Source: Botryotinia globosa (lineage: Eukaryota > Ascomycota > Leotiomycetes > Helotiales > Sclerotiniaceae). Taken from it: a DNA stretch of 64,000 nucleotides. Of the stretch, positions 12,359-24,405 are shown one piece after another. The translations under genes were made by a program, and so were the position numbers. The stretch is taken from positions 1,977,501 to 2,041,500 of the forward strand of contig RCSZ01000013.1 of NCBI GenBank assembly GCA_014898425.1, in the 5' to 3' direction. The notes below the pieces were generated by a model. It was not told the DNA's origin and searched no databases. It saw only the letters and a list, made by a program, of their open reading frames with translations. Positions within the stretch are counted from its first letter, which is position 1. Each line of letters begins with the position of its first letter.

Positions 12359-12619
12359 CCACGGCCTCACAAGCCAGGTCGCCTTTGGAATTGGTCCGAG
12401 TCCATTTTACCACCTTTACATTAAAACATCATTCCATTACAACCAGATTCATATGGGATTTGATTGATTGTTCTCTCCATTACTTTCTTCACAAAAAAAT
12501 AAAAGATTAAAATCAATACTTTTTGTAGTTATGAATCAACGTTCAATCCAAAATATATCATCCTTTTAATCTGTTTTTGTTTTTTTAGCGGAAAGAGATT
12601 CCTAAGATCCATTGTATAA

Positions 12620-12779
12620 GTGAGTATTGATTAATCGGTTGTTGACTTTGATATCTATGAGCACTTCTGTTCATACAACTCAGTCTTTGAGTCTGGATAC
12701 ATGTCACTGCCACAGAGACTTTATATATTTACTAATCTGTTGTCTTGTGGTATAGTATTATTCATTTCTTTTTTTCCAG
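12620..12779 (+). other. Probable 5'-leader intron of SEC16
   Basis: A GTGAGT donor at 12620 and a long T-tract ending in TTTTTTTCCAG at 12779 enclose 160 nt just before the SEC16 start at 12798. Transcript data would be needed to confirm it; the coding frame is unaffected. Confidence 0.55.
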
Positions 12780-12797
12780 GATACTAAGAGAATCGCG

Positions 12798-15700
12798 ATG
12801 CCCTCGGAACCAGGGAATCACTCATGGCATCCTGCCTTTATGCCGAATGCTGCAGCAGATATAATTAGTTCGGAGAGTCTTTCGCAACCAATTGCAGATG
12901 CGCACCCGCCCGTTGCTGAACCCAAGCCTTCGGGTCATCCAGTGAATGGAGAAGAACCAACAGTTGGAAATGACACAGCACTGGACGAGACTTTGGATGC
13001 GTGGAAGGAGCCGGATGTGGAGGCGGATGATATGAGAGGAGGAGATACGGAACATTCCAAGTTAACAAATCTGCGAAGTGCGCTCACATCATCGTTGAGA
13101 AGTCCTGGAGGTGTAGAAATGGATGAGAGTCCATCGCACGAAGAAGTCCTGGAAACGAATGTCGCCCAAGAAGTCAAAGCGGATTTTCCAACCACCGGTC
13201 CTTCGAATGATAGCAAACACGTCAGTACAAATTCATTCGCAAGGACATCGCATGAAGTAAATTGGGGTGAGGATGATGAAGTAGATCCCGAATGGAATTT
13301 ATCACGTACAGATACAGATCCTTTCAAAATGATGCCTAAGCCCGATCGATCGAACTCCTTTCCTATCGTTCCTCCTTCTCACGAACAAGAAACTTTACAC
13401 TCGATACCACATTCTCAAGTCGAGGATATCATGAATGGGGTGGAACAGTCACCACATAGCGCGTTTTTCGATGAGGCGCATGATGCTGAAGAGGACTTTT
13501 TCACACAACAAAGCTCTGGTGATGCTTTCAATGACGTAGACGATTCCCAAGAAACACAACTTGCATCGGGGTATTCACCAGATTATGGTCAATCTTACGG
13601 GGGAGATGTCGAACAAGAAGAGGATGAGGAATCTCGCGCACGATTTGAAGAAGGAATCCCACTCGTCCAGCCTTCTGATGAAGCGCAAACTCCTGTCGCC
13701 GGTACTGATCACTTGATGTTTACAAATTCCGAAGATACAGCGGAAGAAAACGGCTTTTTCGATGAAAGCAATACATCAGCTCCTCAACACTTAGATGTAG
13801 GTCACCCATCACTTGAAAGAAAATCAACTATGCAAGTTATGGATTCATTACATCTCGAGCGAGACGATCGAGCGCTAGAGGCAACACCAGAACTTTCAGA
13901 AGCAGAGGTCATTGTCCCGGATCCAGTCATGGATAATGAGAATATTCCAAAAAACGCACTTCAAGATGCATTTGACGGGCCTGATTCCGAATTTCCGGCG
14001 AATTTAGGCGGAGAGACTGGTGAGGCTAGTAGTGAAGATTTGGCTGCTAAGTGGCAAGCCGCCTTAGACGATGAATTTCTTGATGGCGACGATGAACTCT
14101 TACCAGATGAGGAAGAGGATACTAACAACAAGGCTGTTGATCCAGCTGCATTTTTTGGGAGTGACGATGAAGGATTTCTGGATGACGTTGAAGAAAGCGA
14201 AGATGCCGGTGGCTTCAATGGTCACGTGACTGGGTTCGATGATAATGGAACGAAACCGCAAGCTACTAGTAGTCGTTATACACCAGCAGCGGCAGTTCCG
14301 GTAAGCCAGCCGCAATCTAACAAAGCTTTCGCACCGGCTGCACCATTCTTGACCGACCTTTCGAGATCGAATACTACTCCAGAAACTTCTTTGCCATTCA
14401 ACCCTGCTGTTGCTATGGGGAGTTATCCAGCACAACAACGTCCTGAATTACCTAAAGCTCAAAGTTTTGCCGACAAAGCCAAAGGAGGTTATGCATCTCC
14501 TTATGATTTGCCAATGGAAGTCGTAAAACCTCGTAAACGAGTAAGTACAAATCAAATGAATCGTGGGTATAACGCATCAGCTCCTCCAGCTCCTCCCAGA
14601 GCTGCTAGTTTGAACAATCCACCACCAAGTGCATATCCCCTTCAGCAACAACAACAGTCCTCGAAAACTCCTCCTATTGGGCTCAGTACACAAAAACCGA
14701 AGTCTGGTGCGGATAGTGGTTTCTTCGAGGATCTTCCTATTCTTTCCAGACCCAAGGCTGCTCCTCGACACCAGACTACACCTGCACCTTCTCAATATAC
14801 TCCGTCAATCAATGCTGGGCATCCACAAACCTACTCACCCGCTTCTGTTCACCCTCATCATTCGACACCAATTCATCAAGAAGCGACCATGCGACAACCA
14901 CCATCCCTTCAGCCACCCATGCAATCACCTCCAATGGTTCAAGGTGGCTTGATAGCTCCTGAGCGTGTAAGTCCTTACGCTTCTATCGCATCGACAGGTC
15001 AACAATTGCAAACCTCTGTACCTTCTGTAACATCACGATATTCCCCAGCGCCACCATCTTTGCAACATTCAACAAGCGCTCCAGTACCAGTTATACAGTC
15101 TAGATATTCTCCTGCCCCGCCTCAACAACGGTCACAATATGCGCCATCACCGTCAGCAAATCTTCAATCACCCCCGCAAGCTATATTACCACATTTACCT
15201 CGAACTTCGAGTCCATTGGCTCACTTTGAGAGAAGCCAAGATGCGCGCGGGCATGGTCACGGTGGCGAGGTCCCAAATTATGATCGTCGTAGCTCATCAG
15301 GATATGAGCCTCTTTTGAGGCCACATCCACTTCCACCCACCAGAGAGCTCGATGAAAATGATGCCGGCGTACCGCAAACTCCAATATATGGTGAACAGCC
15401 AAAGTTTTTTGCTTCTCCTGCACAAGGAATGAGTTCGGTTTCTCAAACACCACCTCCCAATTCAAGCATTGCCGCTCGTATGGCTAGATCGCCTCCGAAA
15501 AGGTCGTCGCCATCGCAATACACGCCACAGCATCCTTCTAATACTCTGAGCCCACCTCCAGCTCATGGCTTCGTCCCACCGCCAAGATCCCAAACACAAT
15601 CTCCTGGAAGAGCTTTTGGTGGATCTCGACTTGAAATGAGTATTCCTGAACCATACCAAAGGCCGGCTTCCATTGAGGCTCTATCCCCTAGGAACGCATC

Positions 15701-18700
15701 TGCATTTACCCCTACTCAACCAACATTTCACGCCCCTGGGCGCCTTAGAGCACCATCCTTGGTTAACTATGTCGCCCCCATAGATGGCCGTGAACGTGAT
15801 TCTTTGCAAAGATGGAAAGGCTGTCCTGTTTTTACTTGGGGTGTCGGAGGTACTATGATTACATCTTTCCCCGTAGATGTACCTCGATACGGTATGACTT
15901 CAACAACACCCATGGTTGTTAGAAGTCCTGGAGAAGTCAAAGTTCGAAACGTTAAAGATCTCGATCCATTAGAAAACAGGTTGACAAGCTTCCCTGGCCC
16001 GTTGAAGGGAAAGGCAAAGAAGAAGGAAGTTCTATCTTGGTTGGCATCTGGTATAGAGATATTGGAACAAAGTGCATCATACCTAAGATCCCTCCAAGTT
16101 TTGTCTCATGATGACAAACGTACTGAAGAACGTTTACTTCTCTGGAAAGTTTTACAAGTATTCATCGAGAATGACGGCATTTTAGAAGGGAATCCTGTTG
16201 TTGAGAAAGCTGTTAGAGCTATCCTCTCCCCGGGTATCGAAAATGAGGTTGGTCAAGAATCACCATTGTATGCAACCGGAGCAGATCTTTCTGGCATCTC
16301 ATCGTCATCCACCAATCCAACAACGGCTGATCCGGTCGACCCTGCTGCTGTAGATCGCATGAGAAAGCATCTATTGAGAGGAGATCGAGAGAAAGCTGTT
16401 TGGGAAGCTGTTGATAAACGACTTTGGGCACATGCAATGCTCATTTCAAATACCGTGTCAAAGGAACTTTACAAACAAGTTGCCCAAGAATTCGTACAAA
16501 AGGAGGTGAAGAACGTCGGTGATAATACTGAGCCTCTTGCTGCCTTGTATGAGATTTTCGCTGGCAACTTTGAAGAAAGTATCGACGAGCTCGTCCCACC
16601 ATCTGCTCGTGCCGGTTTCCAAATGGTCAGTACATCTACATCATTGACTTCTTCGAAGGATGCACTTGAAGGTCTTGATAGATGGCGTGAGACACTTGGT
16701 CTTGTTTTAAGTAATCGAAGCACGGATGACAGTAAAGCTTTAGCTGCCTTGGGAAAGCTTCTTTCCGGCTATGGCAGAGCTGAAGCTGCACATATTTGTT
16801 ACCTGTTTGCCAGGACTTCATCTGTATTTGGAGGAATTGATGATCCGAGTACAAACGTGGTACTCATTGGTTCTGATCATTTGAGGCAACCATTTGACTT
16901 CGATAGGGAATTAGAACCAGTTCTTCTTAGTGAAGTTTATGAGTATGGTTTATCGCTCTCCAATACTTCTAGTATTGTGACATGTAGCCCTCATTTGGCA
17001 GTTTACAAATTGCATCATGCTGCAGTTCTAGCAGAGTATGGACATCGACAAAAAGCTTTAGAATATTGTGAGAGCATTGCTTCGACAATCACTTCTCAAA
17101 CAAGAAGATCACCATATCATCATGGTCAATTAGTTTCATCTCTTGATGATCTTAGCAACAGATTAAAATCGTCACCCAAGGATGAAAACGGGTCTTGGAT
17201 CTCAAAACCTAGCATTGACAAAGTCTCTGGTTCTGTATGGGCAACATTCAATAAGTTTGTTGCTGGTGACGAACAGGATACTACCGATACTATGTCAAAT
17301 GCTGGAAGTCAGGCTGATATTGGCCCATTTGCACGCATTGCTGGAGGTACTCCAAGTATAAGCAGATCGCCGTCAGTCGCAGATATTTATGGTAGCTCAT
17401 ATAATGGAAGTGGAGGCTTGGGTATCAATGGAATCATGTCAGCATCTCAACCACCACAAACGAAAGCATCCTCGAGATACGCCCCTGGCGCAAATTCTAC
17501 TTATACTCCACAAGGATCATATGAGCCACCAAGTTCTTCACATGGTTCTCAGCCTAGAACTTCATTTGAGGGTGGTAGAACATCAGGTGAATTCCGTCGA
17601 AATATATATGAACCACAAAGACAAATGTCTTCAGAATATCGTCCAACTTCTCAGCAATATAATCAACCCTCTAGCTTCACGCCTCAATCTAGTGGTTATA
17701 GCCCATATACTGGAGGGGATTCTCCTTATACTCCACAAGCTATCGCTTCTGCAATCGAAACTCCAACCAATTTTGATTCACCACAACCTATGAGTTTTGA
17801 TGGACAACCTTCTTATCAACCACATATGGGAGGTGATGAACCATCTAACAATGGATACGAACCCCCATCCTCAACTGGATGTGAACCACCGACTGGAAAC
17901 TCTTATGAGCCACCCTCATTAAGCACAGGATACGAACCTCCATCATACGAGCCTAATTCAATGGAGCAACCTGATTCGCCGATCAGCACAAAGCCAAAGA
18001 AAAGCTTCATGGATGATGATGATGATGACATTCCTGCATTGAAGGCGCCCGTAGATACAAATCGAGAAAAGACTAAAGCGGAGAAAGATAGAGAAGCGGA
18101 TGAGGCGTTCCGCAAAGCCGCTGAAGCTGACGGCAAGTACATCTTTGATTCAATGCATCAAAACGATACTAACAACTCTCTAGCCGCAAAGGATAAAAAG
18201 CCCGCTCCACAAAAGAAAGGCTGGGGGCTCGGTTGGTTCGGAGGTGGTAAAAAAGAAGCTGCTTCATCTGATGCCGTACCAGACAAGAAAGCTATTAGAG
18301 CTAAACTTGGAGAAGAAAGTAGTTTTGTCTATGATCCGGATCTTAAAAGATGGATCAATAAAAAAGCAGGGGCAGAAAATACCCCTACTCCATCAGCAAC
18401 TCCACCTCCACCAAGAGCTACAGGTCCACCAAGATCAGCTAGCGGTAGCGTGATGCCCATTGCGGCAGGTCACTTGAGCATGCCTCCACGATCCGTTAGC
18501 TCAGCAAGCGCACCACCTCAAAGAGCTTCTAGTGGTTCTGGTGATGGTGGGAGTTTAGCTGATGGTGGGCTGGTGAAGCCTCCTATGGCCCCAGCAATGG
18601 CTAGGACGCAGAGTAATGGGAGTGCCATGGGTGGAAATTTGAGTGGATTGACGAGTACTGGAAGTGCGCCACCCACTAGACCAAGTACGGGAATGAGCAC

Positions 18701-18839
18701 CGCATCCAGTATTGATGACTTATTGGGGCCGCCAACCGCCGGTTCAAGGAAGGGAACGGTTAGAAAGGCTAAGAAAGGGAGAGGGTATATTGATGTTATG
18801 GGGGATAAAGCTGGGGGGAGTAGCGGGAGTCAAGGCTGA
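12798..18839 (+). CDS. SEC16: COPII coat assembly scaffold Sec16
   Basis: This single-exon frame of 2013 residues has the Sec16 layout. Residues 1-480 are acidic and disordered. A long Pro/Ser/Gln-rich stretch follows to about 960. The central conserved domain spans about 990-1480, beginning near RWKGCPVFTWGVGG and containing LRGDREKAVWEAVDKRLW and the following helical region. A second disordered segment has YEPP repeats (about 1680-1720), and the tail has KKGWGLGWFGG near 1810 and FVYDPDLKRWINKK near 1850. Sec16 marks ER exit sites and organises Sar1, Sec23/24 and Sec13/31 on the ER membrane; its central domain binds Sec13. The length is typical for filamentous fungi. A probable leader intron ends 18 nt before the ATG. 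The gene is divergent from NEO1. Confidence 0.95.
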   Translation: MPSEPGNHSWHPAFMPNAAADIISSESLSQPIADAHPPVAEPKPSGHPVNGEEPTVGNDTALDETLDAWKEPDVEADDMRGGDTEHSKLTNLRSALTSSLRSPGGVEMDESPSHEEVLETNVAQEVKADFPTTGPSNDSKHVSTNSFARTSHEVNWGEDDEVDPEWNLSRTDTDPFKMMPKPDRSNSFPIVPPSHEQETLHSIPHSQVEDIMNGVEQSPHSAFFDEAHDAEEDFFTQQSSGDAFNDVDDSQETQLASGYSPDYGQSYGGDVEQEEDEESRARFEEGIPLVQPSDEAQTPVAGTDHLMFTNSEDTAEENGFFDESNTSAPQHLDVGHPSLERKSTMQVMDSLHLERDDRALEATPELSEAEVIVPDPVMDNENIPKNALQDAFDGPDSEFPANLGGETGEASSEDLAAKWQAALDDEFLDGDDELLPDEEEDTNNKAVDPAAFFGSDDEGFLDDVEESEDAGGFNGHVTGFDDNGTKPQATSSRYTPAAAVPVSQPQSNKAFAPAAPFLTDLSRSNTTPETSLPFNPAVAMGSYPAQQRPELPKAQSFADKAKGGYASPYDLPMEVVKPRKRVSTNQMNRGYNASAPPAPPRAASLNNPPPSAYPLQQQQQSSKTPPIGLSTQKPKSGADSGFFEDLPILSRPKAAPRHQTTPAPSQYTPSINAGHPQTYSPASVHPHHSTPIHQEATMRQPPSLQPPMQSPPMVQGGLIAPERVSPYASIASTGQQLQTSVPSVTSRYSPAPPSLQHSTSAPVPVIQSRYSPAPPQQRSQYAPSPSANLQSPPQAILPHLPRTSSPLAHFERSQDARGHGHGGEVPNYDRRSSSGYEPLLRPHPLPPTRELDENDAGVPQTPIYGEQPKFFASPAQGMSSVSQTPPPNSSIAARMARSPPKRSSPSQYTPQHPSNTLSPPPAHGFVPPPRSQTQSPGRAFGGSRLEMSIPEPYQRPASIEALSPRNASAFTPTQPTFHAPGRLRAPSLVNYVAPIDGRERDSLQRWKGCPVFTWGVGGTMITSFPVDVPRYGMTSTTPMVVRSPGEVKVRNVKDLDPLENRLTSFPGPLKGKAKKKEVLSWLASGIEILEQSASYLRSLQVLSHDDKRTEERLLLWKVLQVFIENDGILEGNPVVEKAVRAILSPGIENEVGQESPLYATGADLSGISSSSTNPTTADPVDPAAVDRMRKHLLRGDREKAVWEAVDKRLWAHAMLISNTVSKELYKQVAQEFVQKEVKNVGDNTEPLAALYEIFAGNFEESIDELVPPSARAGFQMVSTSTSLTSSKDALEGLDRWRETLGLVLSNRSTDDSKALAALGKLLSGYGRAEAAHICYLFARTSSVFGGIDDPSTNVVLIGSDHLRQPFDFDRELEPVLLSEVYEYGLSLSNTSSIVTCSPHLAVYKLHHAAVLAEYGHRQKALEYCESIASTITSQTRRSPYHHGQLVSSLDDLSNRLKSSPKDENGSWISKPSIDKVSGSVWATFNKFVAGDEQDTTDTMSNAGSQADIGPFARIAGGTPSISRSPSVADIYGSSYNGSGGLGINGIMSASQPPQTKASSRYAPGANSTYTPQGSYEPPSSSHGSQPRTSFEGGRTSGEFRRNIYEPQRQMSSEYRPTSQQYNQPSSFTPQSSGYSPYTGGDSPYTPQAIASAIETPTNFDSPQPMSFDGQPSYQPHMGGDEPSNNGYEPPSSTGCEPPTGNSYEPPSLSTGYEPPSYEPNSMEQPDSPISTKPKKSFMDDDDDDIPALKAPVDTNREKTKAEKDREADEAFRKAAEADGKYIFDSMHQNDTNNSLAAKDKKPAPQKKGWGLGWFGGGKKEAASSDAVPDKKAIRAKLGEESSFVYDPDLKRWINKKAGAENTPTPSATPPPPRATGPPRSASGSVMPIAAGHLSMPPRSVSSASAPPQRASSGSGDGGSLADGGLVKPPMAPAMARTQSNGSAMGGNLSGLTSTGSAPPTRPSTGMSTASSIDDLLGPPTAGSRKGTVRKAKKGRGYIDVMGDKAGGSSGSQG

Positions 18840-19425
18840 GGATTGAGAGATGAGGGTGGTGAAGGTGTATTATAAGTGTATGCATGAGAAGTGGGTTGGC
18901 TAAGGTGAAAGAGAAAATGAAGAACGGGAACAAACGACGTTGTAATTTTGTACGAAGAGCAGTGCTATGATACATGAAAAATGAAGATGGATGGATGAAA
19001 TAAATGATACCATTCGTTTCTGATTGCTTGTTGGGATTGGTTAATCGTTTATTACAAGCTTAGATAGACGAGGAATAATTACTCATTTTGTATTTTTGAT
19101 TTATCTGGGTTGTTGATTAATGTTCGGTGTTTGAGTGACATGGAAAAGATGTGCCAACAAGCAACACAATGAAACTGAGGATAAACTATACAAAATCCAC
19201 GCGTGTTGAAAGACGTTTCATTTCTTTAAGGTAAGAACACCATGTCGATCAGACATAAAGGTACATCCGAAGGTAAATAAATGACTGAGCCTGATCCTTA
19301 CCAGCACAGCCAACAATAAATGCAGAACTCCAAACATCCAGATATATCCAGCCCAGTCCATCCCTTTGCCATCCAGTACGATCTTTTTTATTCGACGACG
19401 ATCATAATAAAAATGGTCGTTATAC
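18840..19425. other. 3' intergenic region between convergent SEC16 and histidine kinase genes
   Basis: It presumably contains both 3' untranslated regions. No gene is supported. Confidence 0.5.
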
Positions 19426-22400
19426 CTAGAATTTCTCCGCCATCACTCCCTCCCCCACACCCTCTGGATCCAAATCAACAACCGGCTTCAAACTCTTCAT
19501 ATTAATTGGCTTGGTCAAAAAGATATCAATACCGCTCATGGCAGCGTCTCGACGATGTTCTTCGGTACCAAAACAGGTTAAGGCGACGATACGCACACGG
19601 GGGAGATTGTAGAGGCTTTCGTGATCACGGATGCAACGCGCGGAAGTGAGTCCGTCCATTATGGGCATGGATATATCTGAGAGGAGTTAGTGATTAGCGG
19701 GCTCGAGATGGGTAAGGGTTAGGAGAAGGGAGATTACCCATGAAAATTAATTTGAATGAACTGGGTGCTTTTTTGTATTTCTCGAATGCTTCGAGACCGT
19801 TGGATGCAGTATCGTGCGTCTCTTTTAATTTTTTCATGCTGTGGACAAGTACCTGGTGCAGCATCAGAAGGTTGGAAGCCAAGTGCTGCGGGATGAAAGG
19901 AAGGGTGAGAAGGCTTACTTTCAAATTGATGATATTGTCTTCAACGAGAAGAACGACTGTACGCGCAGAAGTGTTGACAGTTGGTGCAGTAGAAGATTCC
20001 GATGTCGATACCAATTCTGTTTCTGACTTGGCGATCTCAAGAACTGCTTGTTTTGAGACAATTTGATTCTGCTCAACGATCCCAAATTTATCGGTGGCTA
20101 CTATCGAAGGTCCTTCGATGGCTGATGGCTTTCCAAGAATCTGTGATTTTTCTGGGGCAACAGAAGCATTTTCTATAATGGCCAGCTTCTCCAGATTTGA
20201 GGAGAAATTCAGGCCCACAGATTCTTCACACACAAGCGGTCTTTCGGGAACAGAAAACTGTTTTTCTGAACTTGTATGTCTTTCTAAAGTTGCACCTGTC
20301 TCATACAAACCGGGCGCACTAGTTGTGACATGTTTCTTCACGTCCTTTCCGTCCAATTTCCCCTGTATATCGATCAATTGAGGCACTCCATTCTCTACCT
20401 GGGACCAATGTGGCAATCCCCCTGGAAAAGGAAAGGAGTGATAAGTCACGACAGGCTCTTCACTTGATCTCATGTCGACTGCCGAATCCATTGATTCATT
20501 TGAATGCTTACGTACTTCGAATTTGGGTCTCAGTGATTCTATAGATTCGCTGGAGTGCTGACGCAAGACCAATCTGGGTCTTTCTTCCTTTTTGACACGT
20601 TTGGAATCGAGTTCAGTATTTTTAACGCCGGGATAATCGTTACCAGATGGCATGAGTATTGGGGTTGAACCTGTGCTAGATTGTAATCTGGATGATGTGC
20701 TGGATGGATCATTATCATTTGGTGTGGTGTCTTTGGATTGTAGATAGTCGATACATTGTCCCAAAATTCTCGCCAATTTGTAGGGACCAAAGCTAAGGAC
20801 AAGTCAGAAACAATCATGATGTGGTAATAAGGACAAATGTTGATAGAAGAGATTTCTCGAAACTTCAACGGGAAGGATCTACTACTTACGGTTGTGTCAG
20901 ATAAAATTCACCTTCTTCTTTATCCAAAGTTCTCGTGGTATCCTCAAATACAATCAAAGGTTTTTGTCGACTTCGGTCCGTCCGATGAAGTTTTGATTTT
21001 AAACAAACAGAAATGACACCGTTAACAGAAACGCTAGAGCGAGACTTCCGAATAACCATTCCGAACCAGTCACCGGCATAATTTGCAAAAGCAGACCTGA
21101 TTGCAGTCGTTCTTCTATCCTGTGCAGACTGCACATCTGTAGGTATCTCGCATGGATCCGGATAGTTATCAAGGCCGAGAAGACACATCGACAATCCTCG
21201 GCAACGATCTCTTGTCTCTCGTATCAATTTATTGCTGTCTGTCTCTTCATTTTCATCAAATTCCGCCGAATGCTTGATTGGAATTTCCACTTGGGCAAGT
21301 GTACCCGCACCAAGTGTACTTGATATATCAATTGTCCCGTCGAGCTCATCTACCAATTTTCCAACGATGCAGAGGCCCAATCCTGTACCAATGCTCATAG
21401 GATCTTCTTGTACAAAGGGTGTCCATAATTCGTACTTCAAATAATTATTAGATATACCTTTCCCGGAATCTACAACAGACAATCTCGCAACTTGACCATC
21501 TTCGGTTTCATATGCTGTCAGACGGACTTGAACATACCCAAACTCGGTATACTTGAGTGCATTTTGGAAAAGATTAACCAAAATGCGCCTCCAACTACTT
21601 ATCTGAGAGTTTAAGGTCCACGATCTTTGCCAATCGATTTCAAGAACAATTACAACATTACCTGGCATGTGATTTTCATCTGAGATTGGATCTAGGTGGG
21701 TGGTGTCGACGGAACGTGGACCTTCGAAAGTTAACTGTCGGAAACTTTGTGTCGTCGAGACTCCTTCGATGACAGCTTCAATGAGATTGCTAAGATCGAA
21801 GTCGGCATTTAACCCGTTTGATTGTACTGGGAGGTCCTTCATATCCTTAGTATCTCCTTTGTTTGTAATTTTTGCGTAGTCTAAACTGTTTTTTTGTGTT
21901 AGCAGTGTTGAATACGACACAAGAAACTTTCTCTTACATGTGATCCATGGTGTCCAACAAAACTTCACCACAAATGGTGATAGAACGAATCATATCATCT
22001 TGTTCGTCGCCAGTCGAAGTATCTCGAAGTGCTTCTGCACTGGCTAATACACTGGATGGGAAGGTTAGCTTGGTAGTTCATGTGAGAGATGATCGAATAC
22101 GAACCCATGAAGTGGGGAGCGTAGTTCATGAGATACCACAGAGATGAAGTCAGATTTGGCACGATCTGCAAGTTCAGAGTCTAGACGGGACTTTTCCGCC
22201 ATGATACAGTTCCCAAAAGCTGTAAGATAGGTGAGATCTTCAGCGGTCATGATTCTGAGCTCTCTTGTTGTCCATGCAAAGCTTCCCGCAAACCACTGAC
22301 TATGCACATGATTAGAACTGAATATTTACTGACAGAGTAATGTTGGAAGATTGTTTTACGAGAGGTCATAGACCAGAATTCTTGCCTCTCATGAATGGTG

Positions 22401-24405
22401 GAATTTATAGCCGCACAGGTAAATACTCACTCTCGCTGTTGGTCTCTCAGAGGGAAAAACACAATTGTGCGTGCACCAGGACAAATTTTTATCAGCTCTG
22501 CGACCCAAGCTGCGACAAATTCTCTGTCAGGCTCGACATTGCCATTCTCGCAAATCTCAAATGACTCTGGTTCTAAATCAAGATTTAAAGATCCATCTTC
22601 ATGCAAAACAAACATTCGACCTTGGCTATAACATGTCATTAAGCCTTTAACAGTCGCCTGTGTGAGGGTGATGTTCGTAGGCTCATCCAAATGAGACGAG
22701 TTTTGATCATGCCTGATTTTGCATCCAAGCAACTCACTTGTTAAAAACTTCCCTGCTCGTCTTCCTTCGGGTTTTATCTCATCCAAAAAAGCGGGCACTT
22801 TGATCACGTCTGTATTTTGAGTACAGCCTTGAGACTTATGATGAGTTGCACTGGAAACAATTTTATTCTTGGATGCAAGTTTGCTTGCCGAATCTCTGAA
22901 GCATGCATCAACAAATAAAACTCCATCGAGACTCATGGCCTCAAGTATAAGTTGACTCGCTCGGGAGAATACCTGTTTGAGCCTCGTAATCGCAAGGGTT
23001 TCTTGTCGAGCGGATTCCGTCGAAGAGGTTCTACTAATACTGGGCCTATTTCTCTCGATCTTTCTAGCCTTTTCAAATCCAGACGAAAGAGAAGATGACT
23101 TGTTGATTTGGTCTGGTGGACTAGCCGAACCTACTTGTGTTTGGCGAATTTTCATTTTTTCTGTTGTTATTGATGATGGGCCAGATGTGTCAATTGGATG
23201 AGAATGACACGCAGCCTGAGGATCGATTCCATTTTGTGATGTATCTTTTAATCCCTCGCCTAAGTTGGATTTACCAGCGACAAAATAACCCAAGCCTTTA
23301 ACCATCTTCTCTCCCCTTTCTAGATGGTCTTGTTTTTCGATGAGAACAAGGTGACTCATAATTGCTTTTGCAATCTCATTTAATATGATAAATCCGTCCT
23401 CATCTAGTCCCTCCATTCGTGGTTTGTTGTCTACTACACAATATGTTCCTATCACAATATTTTCCGGGCCTAATAAAGTCGTGGAGTCAGAACCAATGCT
23501 AGTTTTGGGAGTTATTTCGCAGCCTTGGAATACAGACAATGACAAGCCGACAAGAATGGTTTTTGATGAGAAAAGTGAAACCCAAATGCGTGGCAATCTC
23601 AGTCCAGCTTTTCAGGCTTTTCATGGCTGGTTGATAGACATGAGAGGCTTAAGAACGAATCTGAGGATGACTGAGCGCCCAAGAAAGCTATGTTCAAGGA
23701 ACAAATCGATCGAACAACTCACTATAAATAGGTACCTCGGCATAATATCTCATATGCGGCCATTCCGCAATGTAGGGGCGATTTTTGTATTTCTCAATAG
23801 CAGAGAGATCATTCATTACATACTGAGTCTGATTTGCGGTAACAAGGTTTGTTTTCACGTTTCCAGTGTCGTCTTTAGCCGTGAACATTTGAATAGTGTT
23901 TGGACATATTCCCCAGTGCATATCCAAAATGCGGGCCCCAAGGAAGATCTCGTCGCCAGGTTTTGTAACATCTCTTTCATGTAAAGAGACACTCCTTGTT
24001 GCTTCTGCAATGATATATTGATTATGTGAATCCATAAGAGAAATAAAAGATCTTTCAGTATTTAATCGATACGCGCCGAGCTGCGCAAATGCTGTCAGTG
24101 TAGGATCATGACGAAGTCGCTTCGAAGAATCCGGTCCCCCTGTTTCGTTTTCTTTCGGGTCGTCTGCTATATCCGGCTGTTCTTCTGCTTCACATATTGT
24201 TTCCGGTAGTCCCCTCCCATTTGTTTTGATATCATCATCTTCACTTTCTCTGGTGAGCTTCCATTTCTCCGGGGTATAATACCTGACAAAAATTTAAAAA
24301 TTAGCCCGCCTTTAGCATGTTTGAGCACTCTTACCTCAAGAGATTCCTTACTCTTTTTCGTTCTCTGGTTTTGACCTCTTCTGGCTGATCAGCAAATGAA
24401 GGCAT
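19426..24405 (-). CDS. Hybrid sensor histidine kinase with receiver domain (GAF-HisKA-HATPase-REC)
   Basis: I rebuilt nine exons: 24405-24335, 24282-23723, 23523-22431, 22317-22105, 22051-21938, 21885-20890, 20792-19919, 19852-19738 and 19676-19426. Every junction keeps frame, giving 1428 residues. A GAF-like sensor covers about 70-250 (AFAQLGAYRLNTERSFISL to IVIGTYCVVDN). The HisKA H-box FISVVSHELRSPLHG has His about 638. The HATPase region has LVNLFQNALKYTEFG near 800, VVDSGKGIS and GTGLGLCIVGKLVDEL. After a long linker, the receiver has VVLLVEDNIINLK near 1300, phospho-Asp about 1346 in MDISMPIMDG (split by an intron) and FLTKPI. The protein should autophosphorylate on His, relay to its own Asp and then to an HPt protein feeding the fungal HOG or Skn7 pathways. 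It has no membrane segment, so it is probably cytosolic. The 199-nt intron 2 is the least certain. I do not assign a fungal HHK class. Confidence 0.88.

Larger units (their letters stand above)
11275..12797. promoter_or_regulatory. Shared divergent intergenic region of NEO1 and SEC16
   Basis: These 1.5 kb separate two divergently transcribed secretory-pathway genes. The region holds a (TTTC)n tract near 11355-11400, a 10-bp tandem repeat near 11600, an 11-bp tandem repeat near 12271-12358, and a likely 5'-leader intron of SEC16. No protein is supported; the frame at 11915-12424 is open partly because of the 11-bp array. No specific transcription-factor site is claimed. Confidence 0.55.

Noticed and set aside
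11915..12424. 169-aa plus-strand frame upstream of SEC16
   Set aside because: It runs through the 11-bp tandem array and has no recognisable domain; a leader or promoter role for the region fits better.
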